Of a stretch of DNA of 64,000 nucleotides, positions 1-11,840 are shown piece by piece. Every line of letters starts with the position of its first letter. The stretch's first letter is position 1. Both the position numbers and the translations under genes were made by a program. Origin of the DNA: Euborellia annulipes. Lineage: Eukaryota > Arthropoda > Insecta > Dermaptera > Anisolabididae. The notes below the pieces were generated by a model, which worked only from the letters and a program-made list of their open reading frames with translations, made no database searches and was not told the DNA's origin. The DNA lies in contig JAKCPI010031613.1 of assembly GCA_023213315.1 (NCBI GenBank), forward strand, positions 1-64,000, given 5' to 3'.

Positions 1-44
1 TATATATATATAAAAATATATATATATATATAAAAACATTATAT

Positions 45-235
45 TTGGCTGGCGGCAGCTCGGGGCTGCATCCTCGGGAACTCCATCCCCCAGCACCCCC
101 CCCCCAGCCAGCATTGCGCCCCGCGCCCTGCGCTCGCCGCCCGGCGCCCCTGGCCGCCGTTACCCGCCGTCGCCGCCGCCCCCCAACTTTCCAGAGGGAC
201 GCGCCAGAATCCTCTGCGCCAAAACTCTGATTAGT
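45..235. other. GC-rich, CpG-rich patch of unknown role
   Basis: A ~190-bp patch with many CpG dinucleotides and runs of C stands out sharply from its AT-rich surroundings. The + strand can be read as a 61-codon Pro/Arg/Ala-rich frame with no recognisable domain, and the minus strand is also largely open, so coding is not established. It could be a CpG-rich 5' UTR, a promoter fragment or an unrecognised exon. The following 236-563 hold CT/GA simple repeats and otherwise nothing recognisable. Confidence 0.35.
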
Positions 236-563
236 TCAGTTCCCCTTGGGAGATTGGGTGGAGGAGGTCTCTTCCTCTCTCTTCTCGTTCTCGTTCGCTC
301 GCGTTTTTCTCTCTCTCTCTCATTCTCATACCCCTATATAGCAGCAACACAGAGAGAGAAATATGACAACGTTGCTTTCGTCTATCATTTATAGAGGGTA
401 AAAAAAAAAATAAAAATTCATTAGGGACAAAAATTCATAAGAAAGAAAAATGTCTACTTTAGAAATAACGTATAAAAATATATAAACAAAAGAAATTTTC
501 ATGAATCTCAACCATAGCTCGGATCTACTTTAAGTGGGCAACTTCCCTCTTCCTCATCTGGAC

Positions 564-1038
564 CAGGGCCGGAACTAGGAGCTTTGTTAGGAGGGGAAAA
601 TTCAATTTGTCTCCCCTTCTTATTAATATTATGATATGCCCCCCCCCTTTCTCCCCCGCGTAACTAAGCCAAATTTATTTTAAAATTTTAATCTTTCTTT
701 AAATGTGAGTCTACAATTTTTTCGCCTAGGCCCTAGCATTCAAAGGCCTCTAACCTATTTCTTCTTCTTCTTCTTCCTTCTTCTTCTTCTTCTGTCCTCG
801 CCATTATTAATCCATCGGTGCGGGGTCGGTGGTAAGGGCCTAACTATATATCTACCACAAATGGTAACTCTTGTTTCTTAGAGGGAGTGCATATTTGAAA
901 TACGAATATATTTATAAATTAAGCATAATATAGTTAAGAAGAATTTGTTAATTTCTGGATACCTTTGATTGCGATATGTTCACTTTTCAAACGTTTCTTA
1001 ATAACTAATGCCTCCACTGCCCCCTAGATCCGACCCTG
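564..1038. mobile_element. hAT-type MITE with perfect 8-bp TSD
   Basis: The ends read CAGGGCCGGAACTAGG and, on the other strand, CAGGGTCGGATCTAGG, imperfect terminal inverted repeats of the hAT type. They are flanked by a perfect 8-bp target-site duplication ATCTGGAC at 556-563 and 1039-1046. There is no coding capacity inside, which holds a C-run near 645 and a TTC-rich tract at 755-795. Eight-bp TSDs and CAGGG ends are hAT hallmarks, so this is a non-autonomous element mobilised by a hAT transposase. Confidence 0.85.
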
Positions 1039-1046
1039 ATCTGGAC

Positions 1047-4000
1047 CCCTTTATATTTATCACTCATTCCTTTCTCCCCTCTCTAGGAAAATTTCCACTT
1101 CCGTGTTTTCATTAAATTTTACACTATTTTTTGACACTCATGAGGGTGAATTTTGTGACTCATGCTTCCGCAATTCCCATATCAATTATGAACCGATTTC
1201 GATTAATTTAGATCCCCTTGAGCGGTTACAAATTTGTTACATATTATTACGTTTTTATATTTTATCTACATCTGACATTTATTTACAGTCATGAAAGTTT
1301 GAATTTAATCGGTTGATTGGAGCTCTAACCTGTCTACTTGTATTTCCTAATTAACCGCTCTTTAAAATAAGCACGAAGATCAGCAAAAATAAATGTAAAT
1401 TTCGTTAATTTCAATTTTTTGGACTTTGACTTTCACCATCCAATCACTTTTGAACAATTATAAGAAATTACCATTTTTTTTTTTAATTTAACACTTGCTT
1501 CAATTACCAATCCTTTTTTTCAAGTTTTGGAATTCCCCCGAATCCTCAATTAGCATTTCTTTTTGTTAGGCCTTATTTTTTCTTTTTTATTATTTGGTGT
1601 CACTTCATAAACCAAAACTAACTGTATTGTGATTAAACTTTTCTATAATTCCTTCCATTAAAATAAAAACAAAAGTTTTAATGGATAAATCAAGATCTAA
1701 AGTAAATAAATTCCGTAATTGATGAGAAAATTTATTCACTCTCCTAATCCTTAACTATAAATTCAAATTTTGTTTCCGTTTCTCTTAATATTTATTTTGA
1801 TATTTTTAAGACTTAATCGATAGAGAGGTAAAGAGAGAGAGAGAGAGATGACGTACGGGAAGGAGGGGATGGTTTGTAGTGAGTTTGGTAGTAGTAGTAG
1901 TAGTGGTCGTCGTACACACCGATAATGAGTTCCCCTTGGGATTGTCATGGCCACCTGAGACCTCGAAGAGAGAGAGAGAGAGTCCCATTACAACATGTCT
2001 CTCTCTCTCTCTCTTTATATATCTTTGGATTCTCTTGAATTGGAAACCCTTAAGGGAGTTGGAGATATATAATAATAATAATAATAATAAAGCGAGCTAA
2101 ATTGTAAAATACAATTAAAATAAACTTATACTTTTGTCATTGCTTATTTTCAATATAAATTTAGAAGTGTGGCATAAACTGGTGTTCGGCTAGCCAAATA
2201 AAAATCTCTATTTTTAATAAAACCCGAAAAAAACCAATAAAATCGAGCTTTAATTAGCCTAAATAGAGAATTTTTATATGAAAAAAAATTAAAAATACTA
2301 ATTTTTTATTTTTTTATATAGAGAATATTTTTTTCGTGTAATGATTGAAATAAATTTTTCTCGCTTCGGACGGGAAGCGAACTAGAATATTTAAAAATTC
2401 CCTAATAGAAGTTTTTTTTTCTAAATAAATTGCTAATTCATAGAATAAAAATACATGTTATACTGTACCTCGCATTGTTGGTTCCACCGATTAGCCGGAG
2501 TCATTAAAATACGATAATTGGTTCCAAATAAATTTTTTCTTGATTTTAAAACTTTTTTAGTTTTTCTTTCCATAGAAAAATACAAAACATTCAAAAAAAA
2601 TAATTTATGAAAAAATTTCATTTCATACTAAATGAACTAATAATTGAATCGTTAATTATCAAGACTTAATAAATAGTTATAAGTGTGTATTTCAAACGTT
2701 GGTCAATGAAGAAATAATGATGAAGAGCATATAATCGAGTATTTATTAATTCAAACAGGCGAAAAAGATAGGTAGCTACCCTATCCAAAAGATAGTGCAG
2801 ATTGAGTACAATTCGGCAGATCCACTTGGTTCGACTTCCCTAACTATATTTTTCGCATGTTTAAATTAATAGTCTAAATATTCGATTATATCCTTACCTG
2901 GATTTATTAGCATATTATTATATTAGTAATCGTCAATTTCAATATTCTTATGTCGCCTGCTGAGAATCATAGAGGCGGAAGTCCGAAATTTTAATTTTTT
3001 AGTTAAGCCTAGCAAACGTTGTTAAAACGTCTTCTCTTTTGAGTGTCAAAGCGGCAAAAATATATTTCCATTCTTTGCTATTGATTCTGGCCTATTCATT
3101 TGCTGCCCGGCTATTTAAATATGTTTATAAAACTTTCAAACGCCTTTTCTCGAATTTTTGAATTTCGGATTTTCAACACTCTGATTCTTAGCAGGCGATA
3201 TTACGTGACTGCTTGATTCGTAAGAACTAAGGATAGATTAAACCCTTTGCATATCTATGTGTGCCTATATGATTTTCGCTAGTCCCCATCTGCCGCTTCA
3301 ACAATCTAATCCCAAGAGGTAGTAATGTCCCCTCTACCCCTCCCAAGACCTAGTACTGCCCCCCCTGCCCCGATTCCCACGTTATATTTGTAATCGTAAA
3401 ATTAAATATTTGATATAGGCCCTAGTATTTAATTTTGAAACAAAATTCCTCAGGTATTCTCAAATAATAAATAAAAAAAGATTATAATAAATGTAAGAAA
3501 AGAAATAAAGACCATAAACCGATAATCCTACAGTATATAATAGAGTATTAATGATAGAAGGTGATTTTAAGGCAATTCAGACAAAAATATTTTATGTACA
3601 TGCTTCAAAAAAATTTTTTTGTTAATGTGTTAGTCATCTCAAAATTTGTTTATCTCTATAGGCGTATTATTACAATATTTCACGCGCTTCCATCTGATTG
3701 CTTCTTTTTCTAGTGTGGGCCTACTGCCATTTAATTTGTCACTTTATTTATCAATAATTTTGTAATATTTACAAAACCATTATTTTTCAAAATAAAGTTG
3801 AATATTGACAAAACAATAAAAAAATGGAAAATAGAAAGCCATTTTATAGTTAAAGTAGTACAGAAAAAAAAAATGCTTTATTATAATTTGGAATTTCACA
3901 CCTTTGCTTTGTCAAATAAAAATACAACGCCAAGAACAACAACAATATGGAGAATATGCGAAGGGATGAGGGAGAAAAGGAAGGAGGGTGTCTAAAAGAA

Positions 4001-4456
4001 AGCGAAAAATGCCCTCTAAGGAATATGTATAAGAAAGAGAGAGAGATAATTCAATGCTCTTGGGAAATAAAAACAGAACCGAATTGGAGTAGGATGGAGA
4101 TACATATAAATACATTCATATATATTGTAAAAAATCTTTATTATAATTCACTTTCATCTCTCTCTTTCCCTCTCTCATAATATTGAATAAGATCGTCAAT
4201 GTCATAGAGAGAGAGAGAGAGAGAGAGAAGAGAGAGAAAATATTTTTATTTATATAAAAAATAAATTCCCAAAGGATATTTAAAAATAAATACAATGGAA
4301 ATAAGAAGAACGTCAAATGTCATTCAAAATCATTTTTAATTGAAATAAAGATAAAAAAAAATCTCTTGAGATAACTAAAAAATAAATATAATGCTCGATT
4401 ACAGGGAGTCCTTTTGGCATCTGCCGGAGATAATAGATTTTTTTTGTTTGTTTTAG
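1047..4456. other. AT-rich non-coding DNA with microsatellites and SINE scraps
   Basis: No gene is supported here. There are GA/CT runs at 1829-1850, 1968-1983, 2000-2014 and 4204-4232, a GTA run near 1890 and a TAA run at 2075-2095. Short scraps resembling tRNA-derived SINEs lie at about 2340-2375 (part of a tRNA-like head) and 2790-2890 (a box-B-like GGTTCGACTTCC). C-rich text at 3300-3390 resembles MITE interiors, but no ends or TSD could be defined. Confidence 0.6.
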
Positions 4457-4603
4457 GCGCCTCGGACGATTCGGCCGATTGTGCTGAGGACGACGACTGT
4501 GGGATCGACGACGAGCCAAGGGCGGAGGCGCAAGTCAACGACGGCGCCGAGCCCGAACCTGAACCCATCTATAACCCAGATGGAGAGAATTCCCTTGAAT
4601 CTG
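4457..4603 (+). CDS. internal exon of an unidentified acidic protein
   Basis: A 147-bp GC-rich island of coding character lies between a strong acceptor (T-rich tract ending TTTTAG) and a donor (CTG followed by GTAGGA). Both flanking introns are phase 1, so the exon is symmetric and adds 49 codons. The encoded peptide is very rich in Asp and Glu, has two cysteines in a CAEDDDC context, then an EPEPEP stretch and a tail containing NPDGENSLES. No domain was recognised. Symmetric phase-1 exons are common in modular extracellular proteins, which fits a secreted or membrane protein linker but does not prove it. The reverse strand is also open across this interval and has an acceptor-like site, so strand is inferred from the better pair of splice sites. 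No other exon of this gene was found in the window. Confidence 0.45.
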
Positions 4604-5800
4604 GTAGGAAACAACAACAATTAATTTTAAATCAAATAATTTTTTTTTTTTTTTTGCCTTGTAAACAAGGTATTTAGAAAGATCTTTTTTTTACAGTATG
4701 CTATTGTTTGCTTAGGGTATTTTTCATTTTTACTTCTCAATAAGATTATTATTCTATCAAAGTTTGATTGTTGCTAGAAGATGCTGCTTATTAATAGACA
4801 TTTTTAGAAGCCTTTTCTTATACTGATCTACATTAGTAAAACATTTATATAAAATAAGCAATATTTTTTTAGAAGCAATTTCTATTTTTTGATATTCCTA
4901 AGTTTTTTATTATTTGAATATCAGGCACCCATTTTGGGATTTAGAAAGAATTTTTGCTCTCGTCTTGTAATCATGGGATCACTATATATTGAGTCGGAAC
5001 AAAAAATTGTCAATTCCCCTCGGTTGTCCTCTTGTACATTAATTAACCAACGAATTGAGCTTTTTTACTTTAACACTTCTGCATATCTCATTTTTACTTT
5101 TTTTATTATTGATATCAATCTGTTTTTATTTCTATAATTCTATAAACATTGTGGCTTTCTTTCTGGAAGATAGATCACCAAAATGGTATCTCTGTTTTTT
5201 TCGTTTCTCAGTAATAGGCGGATTATAGACATTTCAATACCATATTTTATTTATATCAATTAGCCCATGGTGGTTAATCATTCGTAAAAATAATATTGGA
5301 ACTGCTCATTCATCTGGATCTTCGGACACTAAAAGTCAAGCTTTTTAAGTTTCAAAAATCTTTATTTTTCTTTATTTATTTTTTCGAGCAACTCTTATTC
5401 CCAAATATTCCGGATAATCGAGTTTCTAATGTGATTCCTTTGTGCTTTTTCCTTTACTTTATTGTGACATTGTTCAAAAATAGATGTGGTCAATACCCAT
5501 AATTAGTCATACGCTTTTTGACGTGGCAACGTCTTACAACCCAGGTATAGAACCCGAGTATGAGGAAGGCATTCACGAACAAGTTGGATAAAAGCACATG
5601 AAAAATTGCTCGTTATCGTCTCGAATAACTCCTCTGTCTTAAGAGGTATAATTATTTGGAACTGTTAGAAAGCATGATTCTTCAGCTAAAGATTTCACCA
5701 TTTATTTTTTTCCTAGTATTTCATTTTACGGCGTATGATTGTTGATGTGGAATCGTCTCTTTTTTTTATCTCTGATTTGGTCAATTTTACTATAAATTGT
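4604..5800. other. AT-rich intron-like DNA, nothing recognised
   Basis: T-rich single-copy-looking sequence follows the donor at 4604. No repeat family, gene or RNA was recognised. Confidence 0.5.
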
Positions 5801-6082
5801 ATCTCAGCCAAAAACATCGGAGATGCAAAAAGGGGCGCCTCGCATTATTTTTGCCTAGCGTCGAGGTGAAATCAAAAAAATGCGCCTCGCTTTTCTGATT
5901 TATATAAAAGCGAGGAAATATTTTCACTTAAATAAAACCCCTACAGAATTTTATTTGTTTCATATATCCTCGCTTTTATATAAATCAGAAAAGCGAGGCG
6001 CATTTTTTTGATTTCACCTCGACGCTAGGCAAAAATAATGCGAGGCGCCCCTTTTTGCATCTCCGATGTTTTTGGCTGAGAT
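5801..6082. repeat. palindromic head of family A copy 1
   Basis: Two arms of roughly 120 bp are near-perfect reverse complements around a short AT-rich centre containing ACCCCTACAGAATTTTATT. The arms include the blocks GGGGCGCCTCGCATTATT and GCGCCTCGCTTTTCTGATT. Single strands would fold into a very stable hairpin. Confidence 0.9.
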
Positions 6083-6186
6083 TTCACTTCTTTTTGTGAA
6101 ATATTACATGAAAATATTATTTATTAATTTTTGTTTATTAAATATTAAGTTATCCCATGAATAGATCGTTTAATATGCATTCCAAA

Positions 6187-7580
6187 CAGTAAAAATTAAA
6201 TACATCGTGTGGTAACTATTCGAAACGATAAACATAGGATTTCACCTAATTTTATAAAATTTTAGGATTTTTATTTTTGTTATGTTGGTAGAATGTAAAT
6301 ACATCGTTTGGTATCCATTCGAAACGATAAGCATAGGATTTCCCTACATTTTATAAAATTTTAGGTTTTTTATTTTTGTTATGTTGGTAGAATGTAAATA
6401 CATCGTTTGGTATCCATTCGAAACGATAAACATAGGATTTCACCAAATTTTATAAAATTTTAGGTTTTTTATTTTTGTTATGTTGGTAGATTGTAAATAC
6501 TTCGTTTGGTATTCATTCGAAACGATAAACATAGGATTTCACCAAATTTTATAAAATTTTAGGTTTTTTATTTTTGTTATGTTGGTAGAATGTAAATATA
6601 TCGTTTGGTATTCATTCGAAACGATAAACATAGGATTTCACCAAATTTTATAAAATTTTAGGTTTTTTATTTTTGTTATGTTGGTAGAATGTAAATATAT
6701 CGTTTGGTATTCATTCGAAACGATAAACATAGGATTTCACCAAATTTTATAAAATTTTAGGTTTTTTATTTTTGTTATGTTGGTAGAATGTAAATATATC
6801 GTTTGGTATCCATTCGAAGCGATAAACATAGAATTTCACCAAATTTTATAAAATTTTAGGTTTTTTATTTTTGTTATGTTGGTAGAATGTAAATACTTCG
6901 TTTGGTATTCATTCGAAACGATAAACATAGGATTTCACCAAATTTTATAAAATTTTAGGTTTTTTATTTTTGTTATGTTGGTAGAATGTAAATACATCGT
7001 TTGGTATCCATTCGAAACGATAAACATAGGATTTCACCAAATTTTATAAAATTTTAGGTTTTTTATTTTTGTTATGTTGGTAGATTGTAAATACTTCGTT
7101 TGGTATTCATTCGAAACGATAAACATAGGATTTCACCAAATTTTATAAAATTTTAGGTTTTTTATTTTTGTTATGTTGGTAGAATGTAAATACTATCGTT
7201 TGGTATTCATTCGAAACGATAAACATAGGATTTCACCAAATTTTATAAAATTTTAGGTTTTTTATTTTTGTTATGTTGGTAGAATGTAAATATATCGTTT
7301 GGTATCCATTCGAAGCGATAAACATAGGATTTCACCAAATTTTATAAAATTTTAGGTTTTTTATTTTTGTTATGTTGGTAGAATGTAAATATATCGTTTG
7401 GTATTCATTCGAAACGATAAACATAGGATTTCACCAAATTTTATAAAATTTTAGGTTTTTTATTTTTGTTATGTTGGTAGAATGTAAATACATCGTTTGG
7501 TATCCATTCGAATCGATAAACATAGGATTTCACCAAATTTTATAAAATTTTAGGTTTTTTATTTATTTTATGTTGGTAGC
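6187..7580 (+). repeat. ~99-bp tandem repeat array in family A copy 1
   Basis: About 14 units of ~99 bp, spaced for example at 6291 and 6390. Each holds ATCGTTT and AAACGAT separated by 12 nt, which can form a 7-bp hairpin, followed by an AT-rich block containing TTTATAAAATTTTAGG. Variants such as AAGCGAT keep pairing through a G-U wobble. Confidence 0.9.
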
Positions 7581-8374
7581 ACTCCTTATCACGTTAATCT
7601 ATTTCTATCTGAATGGATCTATCTAAAAAATTTTTGTTCCATTAGGGATCAAAATTACTAATAATAATATATATGTTCCTAGATGACGTCATCAGGGAGC
7701 AAAATAGTTAGAATTGTCTTTTCGCCATGTTAAAGATAGGACAAATTTGAAATTTTGAATACCTCTCAAAAAGTCACTTTTGATCCAAAATGAAATTTTA
7801 TATCAAAGGTATCGGGTTTTTGATAGTATCTATTTGTATTTTAAATTTCATCCTAATCGGTCCAGCAGGGAAACCTGTAGCTTTGTCTAAAAATTTGAAA
7901 ATTGAAGAAAAGAATGAAAAAAAAAAAAAAAGAAAAAAAAGAAAAAAAAAAAAAAAAAAAAAAAAAAAGGAAAAATAAGAGACTAACTTTTGACCTTCCG
8001 AAATCGGCAAAATCTCAACTTTGAGCCTCTGCCATTCTGTTTGGCACTGGAATTTTTTTTTGAATTTGTGCTCAAAATAATCCTTATTTATTCTAGTTTA
8101 ATATAAAAAAAATTTGGCTCCGATATCTTAAAACCTTTTTGAGATATTCGCCCAGAAAGAGAAAAGTTTCTCAAAAAAATTTTTTCACGTCCCTATCTTT
8201 TATTAAGGATTTAAAATCATTCTTGATAATATAGTCTAGGGACGACTCGTCCATCTAAATGCAATGGGCCATTGGCATCTATTGGAATGTCAACTAAATG
8301 GTAGTATTAAGAGTTTCTTTGCTTTCTTTTGCTTTTCACATGCTCGGCGACGAGTCGCTCCCGCGACTCTTGAT

Positions 8375-10382
8375 CCCATCACTACTCTTCTCTCTTAACT
8401 CCAACGAAATAATATTCAATTTCAAAATGATCTAACCATTATTAACATCTCTGGGATAAGCTATTTGACTATGACTACTATGACTTTCGAGTCTTTTCTC
8501 TTAGTTAAACTTAAATAAGAGCCCAGATCATTGTTAACTTATGCCCAAATTTCGGTATAAGAGGTGAAATTAGAAACTCAATTTTTTTTAACTCGAAGTT
8601 TAAGCTTGTTCTTGTTTACTATATCACTGATTTGCTATCGATCGGATAAGTTTACTATTAATTAAAACTGAAGCAACCTATCCTTAAATAATATATAATT
8701 CATATACTTAAATAATTTCTAATTATAATAAATTAAATTTTTCTTAATGTTCTCGAAACTTTTTTTATTTGAACTAATTTATTATTCTACGTACATATTT
8801 ACTTTGTTTGATACTGATGGCTATTTAATCATGTTGAAGGTATTATTTAGAATTCTCGGGTCTAGTGTTCAATTCCCAGAAACCATACGATCTATCAACA
8901 AAAATTCACAACCAGTATAAATAAAATTTTTTACTATTCTGCCCCAATTAATCTCATTTTCTGACCCCCACAGGGAAAATACATTTGTTTGTTAACTAGT
9001 TACAGGCTATATTAATTATTTATTATTTTGCTCATAGAATAGATTTTTGAACAAAGTAAATATATGATGTTTATAAATTAATATATCCGGATATAAAATT
9101 TAAAAACTATTTATAAACACTTTGACCCTATTTCTTTCACTTTCTCTCTAGAGTAATTAAATATTAAATATATTCCGATATTGTATTTATAGTTAAAGGC
9201 ATATATATTTTAAGCCCTTCCCTTATGCACAATAGATCCGGGGATGGGGACCACCCCACCCTGGGGGGTTGGATTTACTCTATATGGAATATTAATGATC
9301 ACCAAAATTAGATTTAAATTAATAATGAATGGAAAATTAATTTCAAAATAGAAATTTATAGTTTTTGTTATAAAACAGAAAAATAGGGTTTTATAGGATA
9401 TGTTAAAATTTTTCAATTCATTCATCTAATTCTGTTATTTTTCTCGGATTTTTTTTCGAATTTTCTAAATCAAATTCAATTGGATTGTAATTTCGCAAAA
9501 AATTTCTTTATAATTCTATGATTTTGACAGTCAGTGTATGGTAAAGCTAGCTAAATGAAAATGCTTGGTGTATCTTTCTTTAATTTTAAATATTCAATAT
9601 ACATTGATAACATTTTGCTTGAGTATATCCCGAGTACTTCCTGGGAATTGAACCCAGGATCTCCAGCCTACTTAAGGCTTTGTTTTTTTTTTATTAAGTC
9701 AAAAGATAGGAAACCAGCAAAAACTCGCATTTACTTTTTTTTTAAATTTTTTTTCGACATCTGAAGCCATTTAGACACGTCCGTATTTATTTCAATTGAT
9801 TGATATCCATTATAATTGAAATAAATTTCTCGCCTGGGACGGGATGCGAACCCTTGACAGCCAAAAGCTAATAGGCCTACTCTACCTGTGAGCCATAGGT
9901 CAATGGCTTCCATTCCTGGGGATCCTGGGTTCGATTCCTGTAGGTCAGGGGACATACGAACCACCAGCAAAATAATAAATTAAAAAAAAAAAAATTACTA
10001 ATTGTAAGATATTCTTTCCTTATTTGCATAAATGATTGACGGAAAAATATTATTATTCATAATAGGGCTACTATTATTTATTTATTATTATTTATGTATT
10101 TAAACAATTACAAAATCAATTTGCTAATTATATCTATGAATATTTTATTCCCTAATTAGTTTCCCTTTTGAAATATCAAAAAATTTACCTGACCATATTC
10201 AAACTATTATTATTATTATTGACTATGTATAATAGTTTCATATATTATTAAGAATAATCTGCTCAATGTTTCACAAAGTACATACCTTTTTATGGGTTTT
10301 ACCAATTAAAGAATGATAAAAATCTGAAGAGGGGGAAAGAGGTTAATTATTTTAACCCATTTCTCTGTTTGCCATTAAGCAG
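8375..10382. other. AT-rich DNA with two tRNA-like SINE fragments
   Basis: Mostly featureless. A box-B-like fragment (TTGAACCCAGGATCTCC, minus sense) lies near 9650. A second SINE (family S2, minus) occupies about 9745-9955. It runs from the tail motif, read on the plus strand as TTCGACATCTGAAGCCA, through GAAATAAATTTCTCGCCTGG to a tRNA-like head. No gene was seen. Confidence 0.55.
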
Positions 10383-10652
10383 GATATGTCTGAAGTTTTT
10401 TTTTTTTTTTTAACATTTACTCTTTTTTTCTCATTTACACTCACATTCACACAGTCTTTTCGGCAACTTAGGTCATTTAAGACTTTGACGATAGCCGTTA
10501 TATTACTAATATATATATTTGGGGTCCAGGCATTTCTATTTAAGTCATTTGGTATCCAAATGCCTTAAATAAAATCATCGGACTGCCTGGGGTCCGAACC
10601 CGCGATGTTTGGTATACGAGGTTAGCACGCTAACCCCTACACCACGCCCCGA
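10383..10652 (-). mobile_element. tRNA-derived SINE, family S1
   Basis: On the minus strand a tRNA-like head carries a box A region (GTTAGCGTGCTAACC) and a box B (GGTTCGGACCCC). It is followed by the S1 body (GGCAGTCCGATGATTTTA, then a short inverted repeat around TTTGGATACCAAATG), a TG-rich stretch and an A-rich tail. At least seven related copies occur in the window. Pol III transcription from the internal promoter is expected for such elements. It is not a functional tRNA because the anticodon arm is not credible and the 3' side continues into SINE body. Confidence 0.8.
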
Positions 10653-11550
10653 GGGCAATATTTTGATATTTTAACAGGAATTGATCTTCTGAAAATTTAG
10701 GATTTTTTATCAAATAAATTTTAATGAATTTCAAGTGAAATAGCAAAAAATATGGGTTAAGGGAAAAACGAAAAAACTCTGGATACCCAAATTTTATATT
10801 TAAGCTAAGTACCAATTTAACAAAACAATACCGAAATCTTTCTTCCTCTCTTTTTAACTGCATTTCGCGATCGGCAAATAATTAATTGATGATAAAAATA
10901 ATTCAAACCGCCAAGCATGAGTATGACTATTTTATATATTATTAAATTAATTAGTTTATTTACTATTATTATATAATACATTTCATATGTACAGCTGTAC
11001 ATATTGAGTTTCATTTACCCGAAGTGAATTCGTACACAGCAACTCCCAACAAATCAATTCAACCCCTGACTCTTAAACATTTATCTGCATCTCTAACTCC
11101 ACCCCTGAATATAAGTATCCAAGTTAATTAAGCGTGTCCTTTTCCAAATGAACCCTTTTACTAAAGCTATCGAGGTGTACAATCTAAACTCCATCTGTAG
11201 CTTACTTATTCCTTTGAAGAAGATTCTTTTACCTCTACATCAACATCTACTTTTAGGGCCGGGTGCCTACTTCTAATTAATTAGCTATACCTCGGATAAG
11301 GTAGTTGACTATGACTTTTGAATCTTTTCACATCTAGTTAATAAGGTAGTTAGCTAAGACCCAAAGTTCAGAATTAGGCTTAAGTAAGAGGAAATTAGGA
11401 ACACAAGTCTTTTATTTATTTTTTTTTTGGAAATTCTAAAATTTTGTTAAAAATTTAATTAGTTTTGATTAATTATTTGAATTTTTAATATTCTTATGGT
11501 GGAAACAGCCAAATATAGTTAACTATAGCTTGAAGAATTACTTATATATT
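10653..11550. other. AT-rich DNA, nothing recognised
   Basis: No repeat, exon or RNA could be supported in this stretch. Confidence 0.5.
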
Positions 11551-11840
11551 ATTCAGTTCTTCGGAATTTTAAATAAATATTGGATAAAATATTTAATATC
11601 GGAAAATTTTTATTAAGGACTGGCATCTGCATTGCAAACATTAACTGTTTCGGTCTTACAAAAAACTTACGTTTATGTAAGGGTTTTAAATGTGTAATTT
11701 TTTTTTTAATGTATTTTAGGTCTGATGATGGTTTTTTATAAGGCCGAAACTGTTAATGTTTGGAATGCAGTCGCCAGTCCTTAATAAAAATTTTCCGATT
11801 TAAATATTTTATTTAAAATTCCGAAGATCCTGAATAATAA
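11551..11840. repeat. foldback pair with degenerate hammerhead-like core
   Basis: Two ~100-115-bp arms (about 11551-11663 and 11741-11840) are reverse complements: each has AAAATTTTTATTAAGGACTG or its complement beside an AAGGCCGAAAC-type block. The right arm is preceded by CTGATGA at about 11722, then a stem-capable GG..CC segment and GAAAC, the order of a hammerhead ribozyme core. What follows GAAAC is TGTTAATG, not CGTC plus a stem I match, so this copy looks decayed. It resembles the foldbacks at 29.2 and 59.3 kb. Confidence 0.65.

Larger units (their letters stand above)
5801..8374 (+). mobile_element. repeat family A copy 1, Helitron/Helentron-like
   Basis: The element starts with a ~280-bp palindrome (5801-6082, ATCTCAGCC at one end and GGCTGAGAT at the other). 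It continues through about 14 tandem ~99-bp repeats (to about 7580), a conserved ~650-bp body with a long A-rich tract, and ends in a hairpin at 8352-8369 (GAGTCGC, loop TCCC, GCGACTC) followed by TTGAT. The same architecture recurs at 29766, 32182 and 35717-37557. A palindromic head, minisatellite core, 3' terminal hairpin, no TSD and a start of TC after A are typical of non-autonomous Helitron or Helentron relatives; class assignment is inference. The body contains a lysine-rich 62-codon frame that is probably not a gene. Confidence 0.7.

Noticed and set aside
4320..4568. Serine-rich minus-strand frame overlapping the acidic exon
   Set aside because: It runs on into AT-rich DNA without a donor, whereas the plus strand has a matched acceptor and donor; kept only as an alternative.
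6187..7580. CRISPR-like regular repeats
   Set aside because: Units are contiguous ~99-bp tandem repeats without unique spacers, in a eukaryotic transposon-rich region.
7790..7978. Conserved short open frame (MKFYIKGIGFLIV...) in every family A copy
   Set aside because: It runs into a variable poly-A/lysine tract, differs only as the surrounding non-coding DNA does, and has no upstream or codon evidence. Its conservation is explained by recent copying of the element.
10580..10652. Apparent tRNA gene on the minus strand
   Set aside because: Box A and B are present, but the anticodon arm and acceptor pairing are poor and the sequence continues into a SINE body repeated elsewhere.
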